In this document: one piece after another, positions 13,632-23,287 of the stretch
How the letters are laid out: every line of letters begins with the position of its first letter
Position numbering within the stretch: position 1 is the first letter of the stretch
Source of the DNA: Bacteroidales bacterium
Lineage (GTDB): Bacteria; Bacteroidota; Bacteroidia; Bacteroidales; GCA-2748055
Length of the DNA stretch: 38,836 bases
Assembly: GCA_023138875.1 (NCBI GenBank)
Contig: JAGLOO010000038.1
Location: 1-38,836, forward strand
Reading direction: 5' to 3'
The notes under the pieces: generated by a model
The model's database searches: none
Seen by the model: the letters and a program-made list of their open reading frames with translations, nothing else
What the model was told of the DNA's origin: nothing
Translations under genes and position numbers: made by a program

Positions 13632-16217
13632 CTACTGGATCACCATTTCTTTCACAACAAACTGGTTTCCTATTCCTATCCTGAGGAGGTACAATCCCTG
13701 TTGCCAATTGTCTACAGACAGAGAAATGTCATGCTCTGCCGGAGCCAGGTTCTGTCTTTGCTCAGTATAGACCTTCCTGCCGGAAGTATCAAAAACCTCC
13801 AGACTTACATCGCTTTCCCTGTTGAGCACGAAACGTATATGGGCCTCGACCGAAACCGGATTAGGGAATACCAGCAGATAATCGAATAACTTTTGTTCGA
13901 TTCCGGGCATCGTACCTGTTCCTGTATACAGCGCTCCTTTTAACAACCTGCCTTCCGGGTATGAACTGCCTTTTTTATCAACCAGATAAGAGGATACCCA
14001 GTCGGGTCGATCGGGGTAGGATTCATATCCGTCCCAAAAACAGGCTTCCCATTCCTGGTCGGTGAGCCGTTTGAAATTGGTAGTTACTTCATTATGAAAA
14101 GATGAAACTGGTCCGGCATATGCCATATATTGTCCGGGATTACAGGGATTATCCGCTATGAATATCCCCATATTGATCATTCCATTCCCCACGTGCAGCA
14201 CATTTCCCACCACCGCCCCATTATATTCCGTGGGTTGAGTATGCACATCGGCCACCGTGAAATCCATTCCAAGTCCCTTCTGGATATCAAAAAAGAGATC
14301 GGTATACCAGCCGCTGATGGATGGACCTGAAACCATGTATTGGTTGATCATGGTCTTCAGGAAAGTCACCTCATCATCAGAGAGACGGATTTGTTCCAGT
14401 TCTTTCTGTGCAATGAATTCCAGTCTCTCCATGATCTCTGCATAGCCATTGTAATAGTCAACAATCTGATTCTTGCTTGCAACCTGCTCACCGGCCAGAA
14501 CATCACTGAAGAAGCCGGATGCATTCTCTGCAAATACTTTTAATTTACTGTACAGCCTGGGGTAGGGCTCTACATACGTGTATGGATAAGAACACCCGGT
14601 GCCTCCTGTATAGGATTGCTTGCCATAGAGGATGTTATCGTGCCGCAGCTGTGCCCATGAAGTAAGCTGGGTATTTAGCTTCTCATGATGCCATGCGGTG
14701 GTTTGCATAAAATAGGGCAATCCGCTGGACGACGGTAAAGGATTGAGGCTGCGGATGGCGTTGAGCCATGTATTGTAAAGCGACTGTTCCCAGAAGTCGT
14801 CATCGTAAGCATCAATCAGGTACTTTAGTCCGGCCATATTTGCAGCATATTTGAATTCATCCAGCTCACTCTCAAGAAGGGCCAGTGCATCTTCATTACC
14901 CAGGGCAGCCATGGCATCCAGCGGATCGGGTAAGGGCCTCCATATCTTCTGTCCGTTATAAACGATTCTGTCAAAAACCACTTCACTGAAAACATAGGAA
15001 TCCACCAGAAATTTCTGACCCAGCAATTTGTAAGAAATCGGCAGGTTGCCCGGATCGGAGGAAAAAGGATCTACAAAGAAGAAATTGGACATGATCTTTT
15101 GCCCATAGTCATCCGATGCATTCAGGTTTTCCATGAATGTATCGAAGGTCCCCTGCTGGAACAGATCCTGACTTTCGGGCAGCAACCGGTCGCTCAGGTC
15201 TTTCAACTCACCCGGTGTCATGTTATCATCCGGACCAACCATAAAAGAGATGATCTCCTCATGTTTGGTCAGGTTCTCCAGTTTCCCGCAACCGTACAGA
15301 ACCTCATTCAGCAACAATGCTCCCAGCTGCATCCGCCTTAACTCCTCATCTGTCCAATCCGGTTCCCAGGGATTCTCCGGAGGAGCGGTCAGAAGAAAAT
15401 CGATCCTTCCCAACCACATCATAGTCCTGAAATATTTCTCCAGGGTAATTTTTCCATCGGAGGTGTAAATCTCCTTATTATAATGTCCCCTGGGAGTGAA
15501 TTGACTGAAATCCAGCTTTCGCCGTTTGGTATCGGTAAACAGTGTCATGGAGATCATCTTCTCAGCATCAATAGCTACCATTAGCTCTTTGTACTTAACC
15601 GGTGTATCGTACTGTGGTAAATAATCCCCGTCTTCGGCAAGTGACAATGCCACAGATATAAAAAGGTCCACATCCTTCAGCACATCCACGAACCTGGTGT
15701 CGGCTGAATATGTATCAACCAGATCGGAAAAATGAGCATACATGGCATGCAGCAGTTCCAACAAATTGGGTTCCAGAAATTGCCACTCAATGGTCTGCAG
15801 GATGGCATCGTAGGAGTTGTGAAGGGTAGACAGTACAAAATCTGTGCTTATGAAGAGGGGCAGATCGCTGCTGTAAATACCGAGGAAGGCGCTGGGCCAA
15901 TCATACGATCCCAGGCGTTCCGAAACCATGAAGAAATTCTGACTGAGCATATTGTTCTCATCCTCCGTAAACCGGAACCTGCTGTTCAGTGAATCATACC
16001 AGGGAATGGCCGACAGGTCAGCGGGATATTGCCTGCTGGAATAGTAAGTGGTTCTGGGAGGATGGTCCCCCAGCAACTCCTGCGCACTGTAATCTTTATG
16101 TTCTTCAAGGAATTGCATGTAAGTGTCTGGGGAAAAGGTGCCTTGTGCTTTTACCTGCAGGGTGCAAATCAGCATTAAGGCTATAACCGGAAAAAATTTG
16201 ACTTGATTTTTCATCAT
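13632..16217 (-). CDS. DUF3160 domain protein with type IX secretion tail
   Basis: A protein of 861 residues from the chosen start. It begins MMKNQVKFFPVIALMLICTLQVKAQG, a clear signal peptide, which is why I prefer ATG 16217 over the longer frame from 16298. The body is a DUF3160 domain, with the characteristic N-terminal ...FISTDFVLSTLHNSYDAIL... segment and a long helical region. The last 90 residues (FPNPVSVEAHIRF ... LEVFDTSGRKVY ... QGLYLLRI ... KEMVIQ) are a type A type IX secretion sorting domain, so the protein is exported across the outer membrane and probably attached to the surface. DUF3160 has no established activity that I know of. Transcription converges with the DUF2721 gene. 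Confidence 0.85.
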   Translation of the reverse strand: MMKNQVKFFPVIALMLICTLQVKAQGTFSPDTYMQFLEEHKDYSAQELLGDHPPRTTYYSSRQYPADLSAIPWYDSLNSRFRFTEDENNMLSQNFFMVSERLGSYDWPSAFLGIYSSDLPLFISTDFVLSTLHNSYDAILQTIEWQFLEPNLLELLHAMYAHFSDLVDTYSADTRFVDVLKDVDLFISVALSLAEDGDYLPQYDTPVKYKELMVAIDAEKMISMTLFTDTKRRKLDFSQFTPRGHYNKEIYTSDGKITLEKYFRTMMWLGRIDFLLTAPPENPWEPDWTDEELRRMQLGALLLNEVLYGCGKLENLTKHEEIISFMVGPDDNMTPGELKDLSDRLLPESQDLFQQGTFDTFMENLNASDDYGQKIMSNFFFVDPFSSDPGNLPISYKLLGQKFLVDSYVFSEVVFDRIVYNGQKIWRPLPDPLDAMAALGNEDALALLESELDEFKYAANMAGLKYLIDAYDDDFWEQSLYNTWLNAIRSLNPLPSSSGLPYFMQTTAWHHEKLNTQLTSWAQLRHDNILYGKQSYTGGTGCSYPYTYVEPYPRLYSKLKVFAENASGFFSDVLAGEQVASKNQIVDYYNGYAEIMERLEFIAQKELEQIRLSDDEVTFLKTMINQYMVSGPSISGWYTDLFFDIQKGLGMDFTVADVHTQPTEYNGAVVGNVLHVGNGMINMGIFIADNPCNPGQYMAYAGPVSSFHNEVTTNFKRLTDQEWEACFWDGYESYPDRPDWVSSYLVDKKGSSYPEGRLLKGALYTGTGTMPGIEQKLFDYLLVFPNPVSVEAHIRFVLNRESDVSLEVFDTSGRKVYTEQRQNLAPAEHDISLSVDNWQQGLYLLRIGIGNQFVVKEMVIQ

Positions 16218-16321
16218 GCGGGGATCAGGTTTACAAGATACTGAAAACATATTGTTAATCATTACAAAGATGCATTCAATCAAGAAAGGGTTGCGCACTG
16301 CGGTAATTCAGTAAAAAGCCT

Positions 16322-16329
16322 TAATTTTG
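16322..16329 (+). promoter_or_regulatory. -7 box for the SRPBCC gene and the large sensor
   Basis: TAATTTTG is an exact TAnnTTTG match, 18 bases before ATG 16348. CTG at 16298-16300, 21 bases upstream, is the only -33 candidate. It would drive both the SRPBCC gene and the sensor, which are 6 bases apart. Confidence 0.45.
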
Positions 16330-16347
16330 GTGGTAACTGAACCGACC

Positions 16348-16728
16348 ATGAAGGAACTCCGCAAATACTATCGCATCAAAGGCTCCCCGACCGAAATCTA
16401 TGCCGCTCTAACCAATCCTTTTCCCATTACACTGTGGACCGGCAGTCAGGCCGAAATGAAAGAGGAGCCGGAATCAGAATTTTCCCTTTTTGATGGTGAC
16501 ATAGAAGGGAAAAACCTCTCCTTTGAAAAAGATAGTAAAATTGTCCAGGAGTGGTATTTCGGAGATCAGAAAGAGAAATCCATTGTAACCATCACCCTTC
16601 GTCCTGACAGGCTCTACACCAAGATTGAACTCCATCATTCAAACATTCCGGATGAGGCTTTTGAAGATATAGCCCATGGCTGGGATACTTATTACTTCGG
16701 AGGATTGAAGGAGTATTTTGAAAAGTAA
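16348..16728 (+). CDS. SRPBCC/AHSA1-like domain protein
   Basis: The 126-residue protein matches the START-like AHSA1 fold: IKGSPTEIYAALTNPFPITLWTG at the N-terminus, a beta-rich middle (LFDGDIEGKNL ... IVQEWYFGDQ) and a C-terminal helix GWDTYYFGGLKEYFEK. Such proteins bind hydrophobic ligands or act as chaperone partners in the cytoplasm; no catalytic residue is evident. ATG 16348 is used instead of TTG 16327, which overlaps the promoter box. The large sensor gene starts 6 bases after the stop, so it may be coexpressed. A functional link is only suggested by position. Confidence 0.75.
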   Translation: MKELRKYYRIKGSPTEIYAALTNPFPITLWTGSQAEMKEEPESEFSLFDGDIEGKNLSFEKDSKIVQEWYFGDQKEKSIVTITLRPDRLYTKIELHHSNIPDEAFEDIAHGWDTYYFGGLKEYFEK

Positions 16729-16734
16729 CCGATA

Positions 16735-19700
16735 ATGCATGTAAGAAAACTCTCACTCTTCCTGTTCCTGTCCCTGCTTTTCACCGGAGTTTTAGGAAGA
16801 AGCATCGATGAAATCAAGCGCAGCGGAAAAATCTATATGGCCTTCACCAGTGATGATCTTAAAAACATCAATTACGACCTGGCGCTGGAATTTTCCCGGT
16901 ACCTGAATGTGGAATTGATCGAAGTGGAGATTGACTGGGACGAAGCCTTCATGAAGAACGGTTCAATCCCTCCCGGTCTTGAGACCGATCCGGATCTCAG
17001 TTATACTCCCGATGCCCTGAAGAAAGCAGACATCATCTGCTCTACTTTTACCATCATCGAATGGCGAAAGAAATTGTTCGGTTTCGCCGAAACACTACAA
17101 TCTGCCGAATTACTGATGATCAATAAAAGTGAGGATATCCCGGGTGGATTCGACGAGCTTGCGGGCAGGAAGATTGCATTCATGGGTGCTACAACTTTTG
17201 AACAGCACCTCAAAGAGATCAATGCATCCATCGGGGATGGGATCCGCCTGATTCCCACAAAAAGTAGTGTTGAGACTAAACGTCTGTTGCAAAATAAAGA
17301 GGTATATGGAATTGTTCTGGATGCCGATGAGGCATTAATTTTCAATGCAAACAGTGATCAGAAGTATAAAATTGCTTTCCCCATCAGTGATATTACCCGT
17401 ACAGCCTGGGCGGTGGACAAGAACAATCCCCTTATACAGGAAGTGGAGAATTTCTTCGAAACCATTGCCAGTAACGGGGTGCTGGATGAAATTTTCTACC
17501 GGAGGTTCGGGATTACCTACTCCTCTTACCTGGACAGGCTCAACAAAAACCTGAAGCTTGAACGATACCAGCGTGACCTGGACGAGATCATGGCTTCCAG
17601 GAAAATTGTGATTGCCCTCAGGGACCGCAATTTCATTTATCGCGATGGTGGCCAGAAACAATTCATGCATGCCCTGGCTGAAGAATTTGCGGATTACCTG
17701 GGAGTCACCCTTGAATTTGTGGTCACTCCCTATTTCGGAAAATACTGGGAAAACAAAGACGGGGTAGTGTTCAGGGATTCTTCCTATACTCCCGATTGGT
17801 TCAACTATTTCGATCTTGCATGCGAGATTTTTGCTCCCCTGGACTGGCGCACCAACAAGGTAAACATGGTCCCGGTGTATCCTTCGGCCTACACGGTTGT
17901 TGCCAGGAAAGATACAGAGATCAACTCCCTGGAGGACCTGAAACAACTTAGGGGCGTGACTGGAAGTGAGACTGTATATGAAGACATTCTGTTTGAAAAC
18001 AAGATCACCAACTATTATTACGAGCGAGTCAATAACTTTATTCCGGATGTGGCAGCAGGGAAGGCCGATTATACCATCATATACAATGCATTTTATGAAT
18101 TATCAGCCTATCCCGACCTGGAAGTCAAAATGGAACTGGGCCAGCTGGATGTAAGCTGGGCTCTCTGTAAGGACCAGCCGAAACTGCAGAAGGAGGTCCA
18201 GCATTTCATCGCTCAGTCCCGCCAGAAAGGATTAATAAAGGTATTGCTGAAGGCGTTACGGGGAAACACCCTCCAGACGCCAGAAGCATTTATCAACAGC
18301 TATTATGAAAGTTTCCAGACCGGACACCTTCCCTATGTCAACTATGGAGCCGATAACGGCCTTCCACAGGAGGATATTTTCTCCATTTTCCAGGACAGGA
18401 AAGGATACCTGTGGTTTGGCACAAATTCAGGCGCTGTAAGGTACAATGGAAGGGAAATGATTGTATTCAATCATGAACAGGGACTGCCCAATAATTCGGT
18501 GAGGGATATCAAACAGGACAGCAGTGGTACCATGTATTTCGCAACAACCAACGGAATCGCAAAATTCAGCGGTGATACTGTGTCCGACATTCTTTTGGAA
18601 GGAATCTCATTTAACAAAGTATTCATAGATTCCAGGGACAACAGGTGGTTTATCGGAGACGACGGGGTTTATCTGGAAAAGCAGGACGGCAGTATCCGGT
18701 TCCTGAATGCCGAGTTTTCGGTGTTGCCTGAACTCATTTACCACATTTCCGAGGATCCGGGGACGGGTCATCTGCTATTTGCCACAATCCTGGGTGTGTT
18801 TATGTACGATCGGGAAAACGAAAGAATAATTCAGCTGAGCAATACAGATAGTTACTCGCTATTCATAGATACCAATGACAGCATCTGGATCTCAACACGG
18901 AAGGGCCTTTACATCACACATTTATCAGATCTTATTGAAAACCGGTTTGATGCGGTATCCCGGAACCTGAATAAGAGACTTCGTTTCCCTGTGAACATCA
19001 TCTCCGATATTACAACCAATAAATTCGGTTCGGTCTGGCTGGTCACCGATTCCAGGATTCTCCAGGTCATCTCTACAGATCAGAAGCCCATCATCTATGA
19101 ACAGGAAATAGGAATAAAAAACAATAAAATCCTGTCATTCCTGATCGACCAGGAAGACAATCTCTGGATCGGCTTTTCGGGTGGATTGCAGCGACTGACC
19201 AACCGAAGAGGCCTTCGGAATTTTTACCCAAGCACCATTGACAGTTACATCTATTCTGTATTCCAGGATAACCAGAACCGCATCTGGATCACCTCCGACA
19301 ATGGAATCTTCTATTTCCGTAACGATCAGTTGGTGAATTTCACACCCCAGACCGGAACGAGCAACACCAAGTTTGCCGGCACACTGCTGCCTAACAACAA
19401 CATCCTGCTGTCCAACAATGAAGGATTATATGAAGTAAGCAGCCGGACCCTGGAGATCGTCAGGCATACCTTGTTCCACCAGATTGCCCACAGCCTGGAA
19501 AGCATCTTTGTGACCAGTAATGGGGAGATATTCCTGCTGACCGGAATCAATGGGATCATCTACTATTTTCCTACATTCTATTCCCAGCCTCTGCAGTTGA
19601 AAAATAAATACACGTCCAATATTTTACAGCTCATTGAACTGGATGGCCGGGTGATCGGAGGCAACAGCACCGGTTTTGTGACCTTTAACGGTACTACCTT

Positions 19701-21381
19701 TGAATTACTCCAGGAAACAGATTGCAATGTATGGTCCCTTCACAAAGAAGAAGGGAACAATGTATGGGTAGGGACCGACTGCGGAATAGGCCTGGTTCGT
19801 GATGGCCGGTTCGACCAGGTAGAACTCTCTACCTTTAACAGGGAACTGGTAATCAAATCAATTATTCCCGCAAAAAACAGAAATCACCTCTGGCTGGGCA
19901 CCAACAAAGGCTTCAGCTACTTTAATACAAATAGCCGGGAATTTGAATTTACCATCAATAGCAAGGATGGACTGAGTGGCGATGAGATCACCCCCGGTGG
20001 ACTCTTTATAGATAAGAATGACCTGCTTTGGGTCGGGACCTATCATGGCATATCCAACTTCAACATCAGGGCCAAATCGACCCTCACCTATTCCCCTGTA
20101 TGCTATATTGAGAAGATATTTCTGAATGGTGAACGTACCGATGCGAAGAACGGACATGCTTTTTCCCACAATGAGAACAATTTTATTTTTGAGATCAGTG
20201 CCCTCTCCTTCTCAGATGAAGCTTCGGTTGAATATGAATACTATTTGCGTGGTACCGGAAACAAATATTCTTCCTACCACCGTGGAAGGGAATATAAAGC
20301 CTATTATAACAACCTGCCCCCCGGAAAGTATGAGTTTATTTACAAGGCCAAGGGCAAGAATAACATCTGGGGATACGCAGAAAAATATGAATTTTCCATC
20401 AGTAAGGCGTGGTACAATACCTGGATATTCAGGATTTTGCTCTTTCTGGTTTTCATCTTTTTCACTTATCTCTTCTACATTATCAGGATCAGTGCCATCA
20501 AGGCACAGCGGAACAGGCTTGAACAACAGGTCAGGGAAAGGACCCATGAACTGGAGGTGGCCAATACAGAAATTGAAGCGCAAAGGGACTTTGCCCGCTA
20601 CCAGAGGGACCAGATCGCCCAGGCGCAAAAATCGATCATGGACAGCATCACCTATGCACAGACGATCCAGAATTCATTGCTGCCCTCCACTCAAATACTG
20701 AAAAAACTGCTTCCGGAACACTTCATCCTGTTTAGACCCAGGGATATTGTCAGCGGTGATTTCTACTGGGTCAGTAATCAGCAGGATCACCTCTATTTTG
20801 CTGCCGCTGATTGTACCGGACATGGAGTGCCAGGTGCATTTATGAGCATGCTTGGAATGGCTCTGATGAACGAGATCGTCAACAAACAGCCTCAGATCGA
20901 TCCGGATGAACTACTCAATAAACTTCGAAGCCAGATCATCGAAACCCTGCATCAAAAGGGCGACCCCGGTACAGCCAAGGACGGCATGGATATGGTGGTA
21001 TGCAAATTCAGCCGCAAGGACCGGAAATTGTTATTTGCAGGAGCAAACAATCCACTTTACCTGGTACGGGATGGTGACCTTACCGAGTACAAAACGGATA
21101 AAATGCCAGTATCCATCCATCTGGTAATGACTCCTTTCAATGGCCAGGAGATACAGCTCAAACCCGGCGATGCCATCTACCTTTTCTCCGATGGATATGC
21201 AGATCAGTTCGGAGGTCCGCAGAACAAGAAATTCAAGTACCGTACCTTCAAAGAATTGCTCATCGCCAACTCCGAAAAGGAGATGAGCGACCAGGGACTT
21301 CTCCTGGACAAATCCTTCGAAAGGTGGAAAGGAGATTTGGAGCAAATTGATGATGTGGTGGTCATAGGGTTAAAATTCTGA
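16735..21381 (+). CDS. Multidomain sensor phosphatase: two SBP domains, reg_prop propeller, Y_Y_Y, SpoIIE
   Basis: A 1548-residue single-chain receptor. In order: signal peptide (1-21), a solute-binding SBP_bac_3-like domain (about 25-268), a second one (about 283-525), a beta-propeller of reg_prop repeats (about 533-1112, for example GLPQEDIFSIFQDRKGYLWF and LLWVGTYHGISNFN), a Y_Y_Y domain (about 1122-1222), one membrane helix (WIFRILLFLVFIFFTYLFYI, about 1229-1250), a coiled coil (about 1252-1310) and a cytoplasmic SpoIIE/PP2C phosphatase (about 1322-1548). The phosphatase metal sites are visible in DIVSGDFYW, ADCTGHGVPGAF, FSDGYADQF and QIDDVVVIGLKF. The usual reg_prop sensor has a kinase or phosphatase but no periplasmic binding domains. 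I infer ligand binding in the periplasm controlling dephosphorylation of an anti-anti-sigma or similar partner, which is not encoded here. Confidence 0.88.
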   Translation: MHVRKLSLFLFLSLLFTGVLGRSIDEIKRSGKIYMAFTSDDLKNINYDLALEFSRYLNVELIEVEIDWDEAFMKNGSIPPGLETDPDLSYTPDALKKADIICSTFTIIEWRKKLFGFAETLQSAELLMINKSEDIPGGFDELAGRKIAFMGATTFEQHLKEINASIGDGIRLIPTKSSVETKRLLQNKEVYGIVLDADEALIFNANSDQKYKIAFPISDITRTAWAVDKNNPLIQEVENFFETIASNGVLDEIFYRRFGITYSSYLDRLNKNLKLERYQRDLDEIMASRKIVIALRDRNFIYRDGGQKQFMHALAEEFADYLGVTLEFVVTPYFGKYWENKDGVVFRDSSYTPDWFNYFDLACEIFAPLDWRTNKVNMVPVYPSAYTVVARKDTEINSLEDLKQLRGVTGSETVYEDILFENKITNYYYERVNNFIPDVAAGKADYTIIYNAFYELSAYPDLEVKMELGQLDVSWALCKDQPKLQKEVQHFIAQSRQKGLIKVLLKALRGNTLQTPEAFINSYYESFQTGHLPYVNYGADNGLPQEDIFSIFQDRKGYLWFGTNSGAVRYNGREMIVFNHEQGLPNNSVRDIKQDSSGTMYFATTNGIAKFSGDTVSDILLEGISFNKVFIDSRDNRWFIGDDGVYLEKQDGSIRFLNAEFSVLPELIYHISEDPGTGHLLFATILGVFMYDRENERIIQLSNTDSYSLFIDTNDSIWISTRKGLYITHLSDLIENRFDAVSRNLNKRLRFPVNIISDITTNKFGSVWLVTDSRILQVISTDQKPIIYEQEIGIKNNKILSFLIDQEDNLWIGFSGGLQRLTNRRGLRNFYPSTIDSYIYSVFQDNQNRIWITSDNGIFYFRNDQLVNFTPQTGTSNTKFAGTLLPNNNILLSNNEGLYEVSSRTLEIVRHTLFHQIAHSLESIFVTSNGEIFLLTGINGIIYYFPTFYSQPLQLKNKYTSNILQLIELDGRVIGGNSTGFVTFNGTTFELLQETDCNVWSLHKEEGNNVWVGTDCGIGLVRDGRFDQVELSTFNRELVIKSIIPAKNRNHLWLGTNKGFSYFNTNSREFEFTINSKDGLSGDEITPGGLFIDKNDLLWVGTYHGISNFNIRAKSTLTYSPVCYIEKIFLNGERTDAKNGHAFSHNENNFIFEISALSFSDEASVEYEYYLRGTGNKYSSYHRGREYKAYYNNLPPGKYEFIYKAKGKNNIWGYAEKYEFSISKAWYNTWIFRILLFLVFIFFTYLFYIIRISAIKAQRNRLEQQVRERTHELEVANTEIEAQRDFARYQRDQIAQAQKSIMDSITYAQTIQNSLLPSTQILKKLLPEHFILFRPRDIVSGDFYWVSNQQDHLYFAAADCTGHGVPGAFMSMLGMALMNEIVNKQPQIDPDELLNKLRSQIIETLHQKGDPGTAKDGMDMVVCKFSRKDRKLLFAGANNPLYLVRDGDLTEYKTDKMPVSIHLVMTPFNGQEIQLKPGDAIYLFSDGYADQFGGPQNKKFKYRTFKELLIANSEKEMSDQGLLLDKSFERWKGDLEQIDDVVVIGLKF

Positions 21382-21453
21382 TCCGTCCGCTGTAACTTTT
21401 TCTACCTCCCTCCGTCCTACAACCGAAACAATTAAACCCAAAATTTTAAACAA

Positions 21454-22461
21454 ATGAAACGTCTGTTTATACTACTGATAGTCTGCATAATGGTTTTCCC
21501 TGTTTATGCGCAGCAGAAGGATAGTGTTCCGGTGCCCGAAGTGCCCGAAGTACCCGAAGTGCCCGAAGTACCCGAAGTGCCCGAAACCCCCTCATCATAT
21601 GCCGACACAATTAAGGTCCTGGATAAGTTGGAGGTGATTGAAACTCCCGACAAGACGAGGGTCACCCTCGGTGAAAATGAAGTGCTCATTATTGAAGAAA
21701 ATGGCGATACGGTAAGAGTAGTACTGGGTTCCCGCGGCATCAGTATCGTTGAAGGGGAGGATGGCACCCAGATCAAGATCATTGAAATGGAGGAGAAAAA
21801 GACCTCCCACAATAAGAAGAAGAAGAAATTTAAACCTCATTATGCCGGACTTGAAATCGGCCTGAACAATTACCTGACGCCCGATAATGATATGCAGCTG
21901 CCTCCCGGTCAGGAATATATGGACCTGAATACAGGCAAATCCTGGAACTGGAACCTGAACATCATTGATTACGGCTTTGGACTTGGGACCGATAAAATAG
22001 GAATTGTCACGGGACTAGGATTCGAGTTTATTAATTACAATTTCGACGGACAGAACAGCATTCGGAAAGATCCGGTCACAGGTGAGATTGTAGAATATGT
22101 GCCAGATTATGCAGGCAATATCACCAAATCAAAAATGAACATCACCTACATAACTGCCCCCCTGTTGCTGGAATTCCAGATTCCTGCGGGTAAACATCGG
22201 ATCCATATTTCCGGAGGAGTTATCGGAGGTGTGAAACTCTGGTCAAATACCAAAATGAAGTACACGATCAGTGGCGAAAAGTCCAAGGAGAAGGCCAAAG
22301 GTGATTATAACCTGTCTCCCTTGCGCTGGGGAATTACAGCAAGGGTTGGTTACAGGGCCATTAATTTTTACGCAAATTACTATATGATGCCACTGTTCAA
22401 AGAGAACAAAGGACCCGAATTGTATCCTTTCAGTATAGGGCTTGCATTGATACCGTTCTAA
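21454..22461 (+). CDS. Outer-membrane beta-barrel protein with N-terminal Pro-Glu-Val repeat
   Basis: A 335-residue protein with signal peptide (MKRLFILLIVCIMVFPVYAQ). A Val-Pro-Glu repeat tract follows (about 27-44), then a short beta-rich region (about 48-110), a Lys-rich linker (KKTSHNKKKKKFK) and a C-terminal barrel (about 128-335) of alternating residues ending in aromatic-rich strands and SIGLALIPF. The barrel resembles the PorT/OMP_b-brl_2 group. The repeat could be a rigid periplasmic spacer. It follows the sensor by 72 bases and may be in its transcript. A strong terminator follows. Confidence 0.78.
   Translation: MKRLFILLIVCIMVFPVYAQQKDSVPVPEVPEVPEVPEVPEVPETPSSYADTIKVLDKLEVIETPDKTRVTLGENEVLIIEENGDTVRVVLGSRGISIVEGEDGTQIKIIEMEEKKTSHNKKKKKFKPHYAGLEIGLNNYLTPDNDMQLPPGQEYMDLNTGKSWNWNLNIIDYGFGLGTDKIGIVTGLGFEFINYNFDGQNSIRKDPVTGEIVEYVPDYAGNITKSKMNITYITAPLLLEFQIPAGKHRIHISGGVIGGVKLWSNTKMKYTISGEKSKEKAKGDYNLSPLRWGITARVGYRAINFYANYYMMPLFKENKGPELYPFSIGLALIPF
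21532..21585 (+). repeat. Six tandem 9-bp units encoding Val-Pro-Glu
   Basis: The unit GTGCCCGAA or GTACCCGAA occurs six times in a row. From the second unit on, GTG and GTA alternate, giving an 18-bp period. The length is a multiple of three, so slippage would change only the number of repeats in the protein. Confidence 0.95.
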
Positions 22462-22484
22462 AGATTTTTCTCCACTACCGTGGG

Positions 22485-22526
22485 ACCGGCCGGTTTCGGG
22501 ATTTTCCCGGACTGGCCGGTTTTTTT
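22485..22526 (+). terminator. Intrinsic terminator after the outer-membrane barrel gene
   Basis: ACCGGCC (22485-22491) pairs with GGCCGGT (22514-22520), with further imperfect pairing inside (GGG with CCC), followed by seven T (22520-22526). It lies 23 bases after the stop codon. Confidence 0.88.
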
Positions 22527-22544
22527 ATGGCTTCCCGAAAATAT

Positions 22545-22552
22545 TAACTTTG
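22545..22552 (+). promoter_or_regulatory. -7 box for the pepE operon
   Basis: TAACTTTG is an exact TAnnTTTG match, 25 bases before the pepE start and just after the terminator. No TTG is well placed for -33. Confidence 0.45.
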
Positions 22553-22577
22553 TTGGTGAACTTTAAAAGCACATCTC

Positions 22578-23285
22578 ATGAGACTACTCCTGATCAGCAA
22601 TTCCACCAACGCAGGTGAACCATACCTGGATTATCCCAAATATAACATCCGGGACTTCCTTGGCGAACAATCCCTCAATTGTATTTTCCTGCCCTATGCA
22701 GGAGTAACCATCAGCTTTGACGATTATGAAGAAAGGGTCAAAGAACGTTTTGCCGAGGTGGGTCACCGCATTACATCCATTCATCATGCCTCCGATCCGG
22801 TTGCAGCAGTGAAAGAGGCTGATGCCATCGTAGTGGGTGGCGGAAATACATTTCAGCTTATCAAGATGATCCAGGAAAACGGGCTCATCGATCCTGTCAG
22901 GGAGAAGGTATTATCCGGTACCCCCTTTGTGGGATGGAGCGCCGGAAGCAATGTAACCTGTCCTTCCATACGTACAACCAATGACATGCCCATTCTGGAA
23001 CCAGAAGGATTCCATGCCTTTAACCTGGTTCCCTTCCAGATCAATCCGCACTATACCGACCTGAATCCTCCCGGCCATGCCGGTGAAACCAGGGAAGACC
23101 GCATCATGGAATACCTGGCGGCCAACCCGGGTGACACCGTCCTTGGTTTAAGAGAAGGGTGCATGTTCAGGGTGGAAGGTTCAACGATGAACCTGATTGG
23201 TGAACGCCCTGTAAGGTTGTTCAGGCACAACGAAACTCCGGTAGAGCTGGACAATAAACATGATTTCAGTGAGTTTTTGAGGTAA
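22578..23285 (+). CDS. pepE: Peptidase E (alpha-aspartyl dipeptidase)
   Basis: The 235-residue protein is a class I glutamine-amidotransferase-like serine peptidase of family S51. It cleaves dipeptides with N-terminal aspartate in the cytoplasm. The nucleophile is Ser121 in GWSAGSN, with His158 (NPHYTD) as the likely base and Asp136 nearby (TTNDMPIL); VVGGGNTFQL (about 85-94) is the family's glycine turn. Length is normal. The AsmA-like gene begins 2 bases after the stop, so both are probably in one operon, although no functional link is evident. Confidence 0.92.
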   Translation: MRLLLISNSTNAGEPYLDYPKYNIRDFLGEQSLNCIFLPYAGVTISFDDYEERVKERFAEVGHRITSIHHASDPVAAVKEADAIVVGGGNTFQLIKMIQENGLIDPVREKVLSGTPFVGWSAGSNVTCPSIRTTNDMPILEPEGFHAFNLVPFQINPHYTDLNPPGHAGETREDRIMEYLAANPGDTVLGLREGCMFRVEGSTMNLIGERPVRLFRHNETPVELDNKHDFSEFLR

Positions 23286-23287
23286 CC

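Noticed and set aside
16218-16298. Longer N-terminus of the DUF3160 protein from ATG 16298.
   Set aside because: The signal peptide begins at 16217 or 16214; the 27 extra residues would place it internally.
21532-21585. CRISPR-like or regulatory tandem array.
   Set aside because: The 9-bp units are in frame inside a coding region and there are no spacers.
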